Of a stretch of DNA of 13,065 bases, positions 6,805 to 13,065 are shown in pieces (positions within the stretch are counted from its first letter, which is position 1; each line of letters starts with the position of its first letter). Origin of the DNA: Actinomycetota bacterium (GTDB lineage Bacteria; Actinomycetota; Actinomycetes; Nanopelagicales; Nanopelagicaceae); the NCBI GenBank assembly GCA_009702465.1, contig WLHY01000009.1, forward strand, positions 1 to 13,065, written 5' to 3'. The notes below the pieces were generated by a model. The model was not told where the DNA came from and did not search any database. It saw only the letters and a program-made list of their open reading frames with translations. The translations under genes were made by a program, and so were the position numbers.

Positions 6805-7658
6805 TTACTAGAAATCTACTTTACCTTGCAATGCTGGCAACAGCTGCTGTTTGGGGTGGCTCCTTTGTGCTAATGAAGGATGCAATTGCCCAACAGGATG
6901 TGTACTCATTTCTATCATCTAGATTTATTGTGGCTGCTCTCTTGATGATCGCCTATCGTCCAACTGTTTTTCGCGGTCTAAACTCTAAATTTATCAAACA
7001 AGGAATTTTGGCAGGCATTCTGCTTAGTGGTGGGTATATTTTCCAAACCCTTGGCTTGGCAAAAACCACAGTCTCTAACACCGGATTTATCACCGGTATG
7101 TACCTGGTTTTCACACCATTAATCTCGCTACTAATTTTAAAACGCAAAGTGTTGATGGTTCAGTGGTTTGCCGTTGCAATCGCCATGATTGGTTTAATCC
7201 TTATCTCCTACAATGGAATTTCAATAGGAACAGGTGAGATTCTGGTACTCATCTCCGCCTTTATTTACGGCGCTCACTTTGTGGCTCTTGGTGAGTGGAG
7301 CAATGGTAAAAATACCTACGCTCTTACATTGATCCAGATTTTAACAGTCAGTGCTATCGCAACAGTTTGTGCATTTATTAATGGCTTTGAAGCACCACCA
7401 TCGGCCAGTGTCTGGCAAGCAATTATCTTCACCGCAGTATTTGCCACCTTCTTAGCATTCTTAGTTCAAACCAAGGCGCAATCAGTAATGAGTGCAACCG
7501 CAGCTAGTGTTCTTTTAGCGATGGAGACACCATTTGCATTATTTTTCGGCTTATTTTTCAACAACGATCCATTAACAATTCGAATCGCAGTTGGCGGCGC
7601 TATGGTGATGTTTGCAATGGGAGTTGTAATCTGGAGTGATAAGAAGAAAACTCCTTAG
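6801..7658 (+). CDS. EamA/DMT-family transporter
   Basis: Inner-membrane protein of 285 residues with about ten hydrophobic helices arranged as two EamA repeats. Signatures are VWGGSFVLMKDAI near the N-terminus (residues 18-30), SNTGFITGMYLVFTPLISLLIL in the first half, and AASVLLAMETPFALFFGLFF in the second. These proteins export or import amino acids, nucleosides or other metabolites, and the sequence alone does not give the substrate. The start overlaps the nfo stop (ATGA), with AGAGG just upstream as a weak ribosome site. Linkage to nfo may only reflect genome compaction. It ends 31 bases before the convergent ogt stop, with no hairpin terminator in between. Confidence 0.88.
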   Translation: MITRNLLYLAMLATAAVWGGSFVLMKDAIAQQDVYSFLSSRFIVAALLMIAYRPTVFRGLNSKFIKQGILAGILLSGGYIFQTLGLAKTTVSNTGFITGMYLVFTPLISLLILKRKVLMVQWFAVAIAMIGLILISYNGISIGTGEILVLISAFIYGAHFVALGEWSNGKNTYALTLIQILTVSAIATVCAFINGFEAPPSASVWQAIIFTAVFATFLAFLVQTKAQSVMSATAASVLLAMETPFALFFGLFFNNDPLTIRIAVGGAMVMFAMGVVIWSDKKKTP

Positions 7659-7689
7659 TCATACCAGAATTACTTTCATCTGCCCTAAT

Positions 7690-8184
7690 TTATTGGAGTG
7701 CGCCCTCATGGTTTAGTAACCACTCCTTTATCTCAACGCCGTAACCATAATTTCCAAGTGCCCCACCACTTTTCACAATTCGATGACATGGAATAATCGG
7801 TGCAATTAAATTATTCCCGCAAGCTGTGCCAGCTGCTCTAACCGCATCAGCTGAGCCAGCTCGTTTTGCAAGTTCGGCGTAACTCCAGGTTTTTCCAGCA
7901 GGAATTTTTCGCATCGCCTTCCAAGCATTTTGTGAGAACTTGCCACCTGGCTGTCGCACACTTATGCCATTTAATGCAAGTAGATCACCATCAAAGTAAT
8001 CACTGATTAAATCTGAGATAATTGGAATTGATTTAATTTGTTTAATCTCTATCTTGGCATCAGATGGATCAAATCGATCGATTAAACCCTTAAAACTTTT
8101 AAATCCCGCCCCTAGCAATACCTGCTGATCAGCTATGAGAAATAGGGTGCCGATCGGCGTTTTATGAGTGGTGGCTGAGAACAC
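7690..8184 (-). CDS. ogt: Methylated-DNA--[protein]-cysteine S-methyltransferase
   Basis: Suicide DNA repair protein of 164 residues that moves alkyl groups from O6-alkylguanine (and O4-alkylthymine) to its own cysteine. The active site is IPCHRI with acceptor C133; most relatives read PCHRV. Also present are the helix-turn-helix segment TWSYAELAKRAGSADAVRAAGTAC, in which the arginine finger (R116) flips the base, and the C-terminal GNYGYGVEIKEWLLNHEG. The N-terminal ribonuclease-H-like domain (1-75) is typical and there is no AdaA part, so this is the Ogt/MGMT form. The GTG at 8184-8182 has no Shine-Dalgarno but has a -10-like box 7 bases upstream. Confidence 0.93.
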   Translation of the reverse strand: MFSATTHKTPIGTLFLIADQQVLLGAGFKSFKGLIDRFDPSDAKIEIKQIKSIPIISDLISDYFDGDLLALNGISVRQPGGKFSQNAWKAMRKIPAGKTWSYAELAKRAGSADAVRAAGTACGNNLIAPIIPCHRIVKSGGALGNYGYGVEIKEWLLNHEGALQ

Positions 8185-8186
8185 GC

Positions 8187-8198
8187 TTACAACTGTAA
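8187..8198 (-). promoter_or_regulatory. -10 box of ogt within a small inverted repeat
   Basis: On the minus strand TACAGT (8197-8192) lies 7 bases before the ogt GTG. The same bases form TTACA-AC-TGTAA (8187-8198), an inverted repeat covering the -10 and the expected start point. The repeat could be an operator, but five-base arms are short enough to be chance. Confidence 0.35.
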
Positions 8199-8223
8199 AC
8201 CTGAATTTGCTGAAAGGGAATAC

Positions 8224-9561
8224 TTACTTTTTACGATCCCTTAACATCTCGGCTACTAAGAATGCCAGTTCAAGTGATTGGGTATGGTTTAACCGAGGAT
8301 CACAGGCGCTCTCATATCTTGAGGCAAGATCTTCATGGGAGATCTGATCTCCGCCGCCTACGCACTCAGTGACATCATCACCAGTTAACTCAATGTGAAT
8401 GCCGCCTGGGTGGGTTCCTAATCTCTTGTGTACCTCAAAAAATCCACGAACCTCATCTAGGACATCATCAAACTTACGGGTTTTGTAACCACTCGGGGCC
8501 TCGTAGGTGTTGCCATGCATTGGATCGCAAACCCACAGAACTATTGCACCAGATTTATTCACCGTTTCAATTAAAGCCGGTAACTTCTCTCTAATTAAAC
8601 CAGCACCCATTCGAGTAATAAAGGTCAATCGACCAGCCTCATTATCTGGATTTAACTTAGCAATAATCGCTAATACATCCTCAGGAGTACTTTTCGGCCC
8701 AAGCTTTACACCAATCGGGTTGTGAATCTTTTGTGCAAAATCCATATGTGCGCCATCTAATTGTCGAGTTCGCTCACCAATCCATAGGAAGTGGGCTGAT
8801 ACATCGTAGGGATTATCGGTTCGTGAATCGATTCTGGTTAATGCTTTTTCATACTCGAGTATTAAGGCCTCATGACTTGAGTAGAAATCAACAGATTTAA
8901 ATGATTCAGGATCAACGCCAGCTGACTCCATAAATTGAAGCGCTCGGCCAATCTCATTCGCCATCTCTTCATAACGTGCACTAAATCTGGCATCTGCGGC
9001 AAAGCCTCGATTCCAGGTATGAACCTGTCGAAGATCTGCAAAACCGCCTTGGGTAAATGCTCGAACTAAATTTAAGGTAGCGGCTGAGGTGTTGTATACC
9101 CGCACTAAACGTTTTGGATCGGGAGTTCTAGATTTTGTTGTGAACTCTAAATCATTTACCGCATCCCCCCGGTAGGCAGGAAGAGTTACACCCTCGCGGG
9201 TTTCATTATCATTGCTGCGCGGCTTGGCGAATTGGCCAGCCATTCGACCTACTTTAATCACTGGTAGAGATGAGAAGTACTGAAGTACCGCTGCCATCTG
9301 CAAAATTGTTTTTATTCGATTGCGAATTGAATCAGCGGTAGCGCCGGCAAAAGTTTCAGCACAATCTCCACCTTGCAACCAAAATGCATTTCCCTTTGCC
9401 GCCTGTGCAATCTTTGCCTTGAGGTTGTCACACTCGCCGGCAAAAACTAAGGGTGGAAATGATTCCAGCTCTGCAACCGCCTCTTTTACAGCAGCTGCAT
9501 CTGGCCAGGTTGGTTGCTGCGCCGCCGTAAGGCCTGGAGTAAAAATCTGATCACTCTTCAT
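8224..9561 (-). CDS. aroG: Class II 3-deoxy-7-phosphoheptulonate (DAHP) synthase
   Basis: Joins phosphoenolpyruvate and erythrose 4-phosphate, the entry step of the shikimate pathway to aromatic amino acids and chorismate. It is a plant/mycobacterial class II enzyme of 445 residues, about 20 shorter at the N-terminus than M. tuberculosis AroG. The four metal ligands known there (C87, H369, E411, D441) fall at C67 (GGDCAE), H349 (DPMHGNT), E391 (HIELTG) and D421 (CDPRLN), a constant offset of 20. The PEP-binding RVGRMAGQFAKPR-type stretch is also present (KVGRMAGQFAKPRS). The start is fixed by TAGAAT ending 6 bases before the ATG. It lies downstream of pfkA on the same strand but has its own promoter. 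Confidence 0.95.
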   Translation of the reverse strand: MKSDQIFTPGLTAAQQPTWPDAAAVKEAVAELESFPPLVFAGECDNLKAKIAQAAKGNAFWLQGGDCAETFAGATADSIRNRIKTILQMAAVLQYFSSLPVIKVGRMAGQFAKPRSNDNETREGVTLPAYRGDAVNDLEFTTKSRTPDPKRLVRVYNTSAATLNLVRAFTQGGFADLRQVHTWNRGFAADARFSARYEEMANEIGRALQFMESAGVDPESFKSVDFYSSHEALILEYEKALTRIDSRTDNPYDVSAHFLWIGERTRQLDGAHMDFAQKIHNPIGVKLGPKSTPEDVLAIIAKLNPDNEAGRLTFITRMGAGLIREKLPALIETVNKSGAIVLWVCDPMHGNTYEAPSGYKTRKFDDVLDEVRGFFEVHKRLGTHPGGIHIELTGDDVTECVGGGDQISHEDLASRYESACDPRLNHTQSLELAFLVAEMLRDRKK

Positions 9562-9567
9562 AGTTAA

Positions 9568-9573
9568 ATTCTA
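9568..9573 (-). promoter_or_regulatory. -10 box of DAHP synthase gene (leaderless)
   Basis: Minus-strand TAGAAT (9573-9568) followed by TTAACT and the ATG at 9561, so transcription probably begins at the ATG. There is no Shine-Dalgarno and no recognisable -35. Confidence 0.55.
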
Positions 9574-9582
9574 GGGATTGTT

Positions 9583-9607
9583 AATTAACGCCCGTGGGCA
9601 ATTAATT
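9583..9607. repeat. Imperfect inverted repeat between pfkA and aroG
   Basis: AATTAA (9583-9588) can pair with TTAATT (9602-9607), and GCC (9590-9592) with GGC (9597-9599), leaving a four-base loop and a one-base bulge; the joining pair is a G-U wobble in minus-strand RNA. It lies just after the pfkA stop. It could be a 3'-end stabiliser or a weak terminator, but no T-run follows in the direction of transcription. Confidence 0.3.
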
Positions 9608-9608
9608 A

Positions 9609-10634
9609 TCAACCAAAGAAGATCTCCGCCTCTTTGTATAGAGCTGGATCAACCGTCTTCAACTTCTCTGTTGCTGAGGCCAATGGAACCCGTTCAATCT
9701 TTGTGCCATGCAACGCCACCATCTTGCCCCAATCACCCTCATGGGCGGCGGTAATTGCATGTAATCCAAATCTAGTTGCAAGGACTCGGTCAAAGGCGGT
9801 TGGAGTTCCACCTCTTTGGATGTGACCTAGTACTGAGGTTCTCGCCTCTTTACCGGTTTTTGTTTCAATCTGTTTTGCTAACCACTCGCCAATTCCAGAT
9901 AACTTAACATGACCAAATGCATCAAGTGTTTGATCCTTAGTTACTAGGTCACCCTCTTGTGGGATGGCACCCTCTGCGATCACAATAATTGGCGCATAGC
10001 TTTGTTCAAATCTTGTCTCAACCCATTTACAAACTTGATCTACCGAGAACTTAACCTCGGGAATTAAAATACAAGATGCGCCACCAGCTAAACCAGAGTG
10101 CAGTGCAATCCAACCTGCGTGCCGACCCATTACCTCAACAATTAATGCTCGGTGATGTGACTCAGCTGTTGTGTGCAGACGATCAATCGCCTCTACTGCA
10201 ATATTTACTGCGGTATCAAAACCAAAGGTGTAATCAGTATTGTTTAAATCATTATCAATAGTCTTTGGGACACCAATTACCTTAACGCCCAGCGAATCCA
10301 ACTTTGTGGCAACACCTAATGTGTCCTCGCCACCGATTGCGATGAGCGCATCCACACCCATTTTTTCAAGATTTGCTTTAATCTTTTCGACGCCGCCCTC
10401 GATCTTAAATGGATTGGTACGGGATGATCCAAGAATGGTTCCACCCTTTGGCAAAATTCCACGGGTTGCTGGGATATCTAATGGCATAGTTAAACCTTCA
10501 AGTGGACCGCGCCAACCATCGCGAAAACCAATAAACTCGTAGCCGTACTCCTTAACGCCTTTGCGCACAACTGCACGGATAACTGCATTTAATCCTGGGC
10601 AATCACCACCACCAGTCAAAACTCCGAAACGCAT
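9609..10634 (-). CDS. pfkA: 6-phosphofructokinase, probably pyrophosphate-dependent
   Basis: Phosphorylates fructose 6-phosphate to fructose 1,6-bisphosphate in glycolysis. It has 341 residues, with GGGDCPGLN (8-16), GGEDTLGVAT (101-110), PKTIDND (123-129, with proton acceptor D127), MGRHAGW (169-175) and HIQRGG (271-276). Residue 104 is Asp and 124 is Lys. At these E. coli-numbered positions ATP enzymes have Gly and Gly, while pyrophosphate enzymes, including the Amycolatopsis methanolica type, have Asp and Lys. Donor use is therefore inferred to be PPi, which would also make the step reversible. The ATG at 10634-10632 has a good Shine-Dalgarno, unlike most first genes here. Confidence 0.92.
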   Translation of the reverse strand: MRFGVLTGGGDCPGLNAVIRAVVRKGVKEYGYEFIGFRDGWRGPLEGLTMPLDIPATRGILPKGGTILGSSRTNPFKIEGGVEKIKANLEKMGVDALIAIGGEDTLGVATKLDSLGVKVIGVPKTIDNDLNNTDYTFGFDTAVNIAVEAIDRLHTTAESHHRALIVEVMGRHAGWIALHSGLAGGASCILIPEVKFSVDQVCKWVETRFEQSYAPIIVIAEGAIPQEGDLVTKDQTLDAFGHVKLSGIGEWLAKQIETKTGKEARTSVLGHIQRGGTPTAFDRVLATRFGLHAITAAHEGDWGKMVALHGTKIERVPLASATEKLKTVDPALYKEAEIFFG

Positions 10635-10762
10635 TAAATACTCCTACTCATTCCTATTTGAGGTAAATATCGGTTAATCAAATAGAGTTGGCCAATTATG
10701 AAGGCTAAGTCTACTCTGCTTTCTAAAACCGATTTGTACTCAACCCAGATCTGGCTTACTTG
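10635..10762. other. Divergent intergenic region pfkA / DUF2256-cry
   Basis: The longest gap in the window (128 bases), and it must hold promoters for both directions. Rightward, TTGGCC (10688-10693), an 18-base spacer and TACTCT (10712-10717) form a possible promoter with a leader of about 40 bases. Leftward, the best candidate is CATAAT on the minus strand (10700-10695), without a -35. A 7-base inverted pair ATCGGTT (10669-10675) and AACCGAT (10727-10733) flanks the centre and could be a regulator site or chance. No hairpin terminator is seen. Confidence 0.35.
10641..10645 (-). promoter_or_regulatory. Shine-Dalgarno of pfkA
   Basis: Minus-strand AGGAG with a 6-base spacer to the ATG at 10634. 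It is notable because most other transcript-first genes in the window lack one, so pfkA mRNA must carry a 5' leader. Confidence 0.75.
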
Positions 10763-10909
10763 ATGAAAAATGCCCGAGTGGCCAAAGTTAAAAATGGCAT
10801 AGCGCCCAAAAAGTGTCTCACCTGTGGCCTGGAGTTCGAATGGCGAAAAAAATGGCGCAAGGATTGGGATCAGGTTAAGTACTGCTCAGAGCGATGTCGA
10901 AGAGCATGA
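10763..10909 (+). CDS. DUF2256 zinc-ribbon small protein
   Basis: A 48-residue basic protein with two cysteine pairs, C18-x2-C21 and C41-x3-C45, around the conserved core [20 protein letters not shown]. This is the pattern of DUF2256, small proteins of unknown biochemical role often encoded beside cryptochrome/photolyase genes. The cysteines should hold one zinc, and the many Lys, Arg and Trp residues suggest nucleic-acid or protein contact (inference). The TGA overlaps the ATG of the photolyase gene (ATGA, 10906-10909), so the two proteins are made together. The start at 10763 is the first ATG in frame. It has neither a clear Shine-Dalgarno nor a leaderless -10, so it is less certain than the rest. 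Confidence 0.85.
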   Translation: MKNARVAKVKNGIAPKKCLTCGLEFEWRKKWRKDWDQVKYCSERCRRA

Positions 10910-12396
10910 ACCGAATCATCTATGTTCCCCATGATCTTCTTAATAAGAATTATGGCGCGCTAAAACAGGCTGACAAGAAAAATGATTTGATTGTTTTGAT
11001 CGAAAGTGCTCAAACAATAAACAGTAAGAAGTGGCACAGCCAAAGATTGCAATTTATCATCTCCAGTGCCCGTCACTTTGCCCAAGAGTTAACCGATTCT
11101 GGCTTTAATGTAATTTACCAAAAAAGTGCCACCACAATCCAAGGTTTAACGCAGATCGGCAAGCAGCACAAGATCAATAATTTTCTAACCACATATCCAA
11201 CTAGCTTTAGAAGATTAGCGAGCTTTAAAGATTTTCCAATTGAGTTTGTTGATAATGATTTCTTTATCACCCCGATAAGTGAGTTCACCGATTGGGCTAA
11301 ATCGCAAAAGAGTTTCAAAATGGAGGGTTTTTATCGCCAGCAACGGGTAAAGCTAAATGTTTTAATGGAAGGTAAGGATCCATTGGGGGGTGAGTGGAAT
11401 TATGACCATGAAAATCGAAACCCAGTTCCTAAGGGTTACAAATCGCATGAACTGGCAGAGTTTAAATTTGATGAGATCGATAATCAGGTTGCACAAGAGA
11501 TTTCCCAGCTAACAACTTGGGGTGAGGGTCAAAATAAGTATTGGGCTACTACTCGAAAGCAAGCGTTAAAGCGGTTAGATGAGTTTTTAAAGTATAACTT
11601 TAAAGAGTTTGGTGCTTATGAGGATGCGATGCCAATTGATAATTGGTCGGTTAATCACTCAGTAATCTCCCCCTACATAAATAATGGATTGCTTCATCCA
11701 CTAGAGGTGGTAGATGCTGCTCTGAAGAAGTTTGAAAGAGGTGATATACCAATCGCTTCCTGCGAGGGTTTCATTAGACAAATTATTGGTTGGCGAGAGT
11801 ATGTAAATGGTATGTATTGGTTCCTTGGTAGTGAATATCAATATGAGAATAAATTAGCTGCCAAGCGAGATCTGCTGCCCTTATTTGATGATCCAAGTAA
11901 AACCAAAATGAATTGCCTTGCCACCATTGTTACAGATATTCAGGAGCGGGCCTGGACTCATCACATACCTCGTTTAATGGTCTTATCTAATCTTGCGAAT
12001 TTGACTGGTGTTGAACCAATTCAGTTTTTAGATTGGATGCGCCGAGTTTTCATTGATGCCACCGATTGGGTAATGGTGCCAAATGTAATTGGCATGGGAC
12101 TTCACGCTGATGGCGGCATCATGATGACTAAGCCGTATATTTCTGGTGGTTCTTACATTTCAAAGATGGGCCAGTTTTGCAAGGGTTGTGCTTATGATCC
12201 AAAGATTCGAGTTGGTGAAAAAGCTTGTCCATTTACAACCTTGTATTGGAATTATCTAGATGAACATCAGGATAAATTCAAAAAGAATCACCGAATGTTT
12301 CAACAGCTAAATGGCTTAAAGCGCTTAAATGATTTAGATGAGGTCAGAAAGCAAGCCACTCTCTTCTTAAAGCAATTAAGTGCGGGAGAAATTTAA
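10906..12396 (+). CDS. phrB: Iron-sulfur bacterial cryptochrome / (6-4) photolyase (FeS-BCP, PhrB-like)
   Basis: Light-driven flavoprotein of 496 residues that, in characterised relatives (Agrobacterium PhrB, Rhodobacter CryB), repairs (6-4) photoproducts or senses blue light, using FAD, a lumazine antenna and a [4Fe-4S] cluster. The cluster cysteines are C337, C425, C428 and C441. Their spacings (88, 3, 13) equal those of PhrB C350/C438/C441/C454, and the PhrB active-site histidines H365/H366 match H352/H353 (THHIPRL). I prefer the ATG at 10906, coupled to the DUF2256 stop, over the ATG at 10894, because the Rossmann strand then starts at once. The segment before C337 reads [12 protein letters not shown] and lacks the tryptophan usual there (see findings). 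Confidence 0.93.
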   Translation: MNRIIYVPHDLLNKNYGALKQADKKNDLIVLIESAQTINSKKWHSQRLQFIISSARHFAQELTDSGFNVIYQKSATTIQGLTQIGKQHKINNFLTTYPTSFRRLASFKDFPIEFVDNDFFITPISEFTDWAKSQKSFKMEGFYRQQRVKLNVLMEGKDPLGGEWNYDHENRNPVPKGYKSHELAEFKFDEIDNQVAQEISQLTTWGEGQNKYWATTRKQALKRLDEFLKYNFKEFGAYEDAMPIDNWSVNHSVISPYINNGLLHPLEVVDAALKKFERGDIPIASCEGFIRQIIGWREYVNGMYWFLGSEYQYENKLAAKRDLLPLFDDPSKTKMNCLATIVTDIQERAWTHHIPRLMVLSNLANLTGVEPIQFLDWMRRVFIDATDWVMVPNVIGMGLHADGGIMMTKPYISGGSYISKMGQFCKGCAYDPKIRVGEKACPFTTLYWNYLDEHQDKFKKNHRMFQQLNGLKRLNDLDEVRKQATLFLKQLSAGEI

Positions 12397-12398
12397 GA

Positions 12399-12404
12399 TA
12401 ATCT
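12399..12404 (+). promoter_or_regulatory. -10 box of esterase gene (leaderless)
   Basis: TAATCT lies 7 bases before GTG 12412, within the 15-base gap after the photolyase stop. No Shine-Dalgarno is present. It supports a separate, leaderless transcript. Confidence 0.42.
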
Positions 12405-12411
12405 GCGCCTT

Positions 12412-13065
12412 GTGAGTTTAAAACCGGAGATTATCCAATACCTAGCACAGCGCGCAGCCCTAAATCTGCCAGCACTTTGGGCAGCTCCGGTTGCCACGCA
12501 TCGTGCAAACTCTCAATTAAATGTTGCGCTAAATCAGCCTCTGATGGATATTTACAGTGTTGAACATAAGAGTATTGCTGGTCCTACCAGTAATTTACCT
12601 ATTCGCATCTACCGGCCAAATGATAAAAAAGATTTACCAGCACTTATTTTTTTTCATGGCGGAGGTTGGGTGCTTAACTTTTTAGATATTTACGAGCCGG
12701 CACTACGAAAGCTGAGCAATTTAGCGGAGATAGTAATCGTCGCCGTGGAGTACCAAAAAGCACCAGAGCATCCATTTCCTGCTCCCTTTGATGATTGTTA
12801 TGCCACGCTAACTTGGGTGGTAACAAATGCACAGCAATTAGGAGTTGATAAAGCTGCCATTGGCGTTGTTGGCGATAGCGCTGGCGGAAACCTAGCTTCA
12901 GCGGTTGCTGTAAAAAATCGAGATACCCAGTTAATTGATCTAGCTTTTCAATTATTGATTTATCCTTGCAATGAGATCAGTATGAATTATGCAAGTGCGG
13001 TTGATAATGCAGATAATTACGGACTTACCACCAAATCAATGCGATGGTTTTGGGAGCAATATCTA
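12412..13065 (+). CDS. Alpha/beta hydrolase, HSL-type (family IV) esterase, 3' end outside window
   Basis: The first 218 residues of a hydrolase of the hormone-sensitive-lipase group. These cytosolic esterases usually act on short-chain esters of unknown natural substrate. The oxyanion-hole motif is FHGGGW (81-86), and the nucleophile elbow is GDSAGG with S156. The family stretch YQKAPEHPFPAPFDDCY lies at 114-130. The acid and histidine of the triad would lie further right, beyond the edge; relatives are about 300-330 residues, so roughly a third is missing. The start is GTG 12412, chosen because the frame opens there just after the photolyase stop and a -10 box sits 7 bases upstream. The frame is unbroken to the last base. 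Confidence 0.88.
   Translation, partial: MSLKPEIIQYLAQRAALNLPALWAAPVATHRANSQLNVALNQPLMDIYSVEHKSIAGPTSNLPIRIYRPNDKKDLPALIFFHGGGWVLNFLDIYEPALRKLSNLAEIVIVAVEYQKAPEHPFPAPFDDCYATLTWVVTNAQQLGVDKAAIGVVGDSAGGNLASAVAVKNRDTQLIDLAFQLLIYPCNEISMNYASAVDNADNYGLTTKSMRWFWEQYL

Noticed and set aside
7659..7689. Bidirectional terminator between the EamA gene and ogt
   Set aside because: The 31-base gap shows no stem-loop or T-run on either strand.
8507..8725. Plus-strand open frame opposite the DAHP synthase gene
   Set aside because: It is a shadow of conserved enzyme sequence and has no domain, ribosome site or promoter.
9581..9588. TTAATTAA palindrome as a regulator site
   Set aside because: It is a simple AT palindrome expected in low-GC intergenic DNA and has no second copy near another promoter here.

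Overview
The window is a compact, low-GC stretch of an actinobacterial chromosome. Stop and start codons overlap or abut, the longest gap without a gene is about 130 bases, and no mobile element, tRNA, rRNA or CRISPR array is visible. A class II DAHP synthase, a PASTA-domain kinase next to it, two-subunit CrtYc/CrtYd lycopene cyclase, an actinobacterial-type phosphofructokinase and AT-rich codon use together suggest a streamlined freshwater actinobacterium of the acI/Nanopelagicales kind. That placement is inferred from gene content and style, not from a marker gene.

Bases 2-2768 hold a carotenoid locus. crtI (its 5' end lies outside the window) and crtB run rightward, and crtYd and crtYc run leftward to meet them tail to tail with no bases between the stop codons. 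Together they would turn geranylgeranyl diphosphate into a cyclised C40 carotene such as beta-carotene, useful for photoprotection or as a retinal precursor. Between crtYc and the next rightward gene is a dense control region (2766-2898). It contains overlapping divergent -10 elements, a perfect 8-bp hairpin, and a THI-box (TPP) riboswitch whose 3' arm looks non-canonical. The riboswitch leads a PnuC-family transporter, which is therefore probably the thiamine transporter PnuT. A P-loop kinase of unknown substrate overlaps its 3' end.

Bases 4009-7658 encode a PknL-like membrane Ser/Thr kinase with four PASTA domains, endonuclease IV, and a DMT/EamA exporter. Bases 7690-10634, on the minus strand, encode an O6-alkylguanine-DNA alkyltransferase, the DAHP synthase that starts the shikimate pathway, and a phosphofructokinase whose D104/K124 signature points to pyrophosphate rather than ATP as donor. 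From 10763 rightward come a 48-residue DUF2256 zinc-ribbon protein, translationally coupled to an iron-sulfur bacterial cryptochrome/(6-4) photolyase, then the start of an HSL-type esterase cut by the window edge.

Two themes run through the window. First, carotenoids, endonuclease IV, Ogt and a photolyase make it rich in light and DNA-damage defence. Second, most genes that head a transcript have a TANNNT -10 box exactly 6 or 7 bases before the start codon and no Shine-Dalgarno, so they are probably translated from leaderless mRNAs. pnuT (riboswitch leader) and pfkA have clear Shine-Dalgarno sequences instead.
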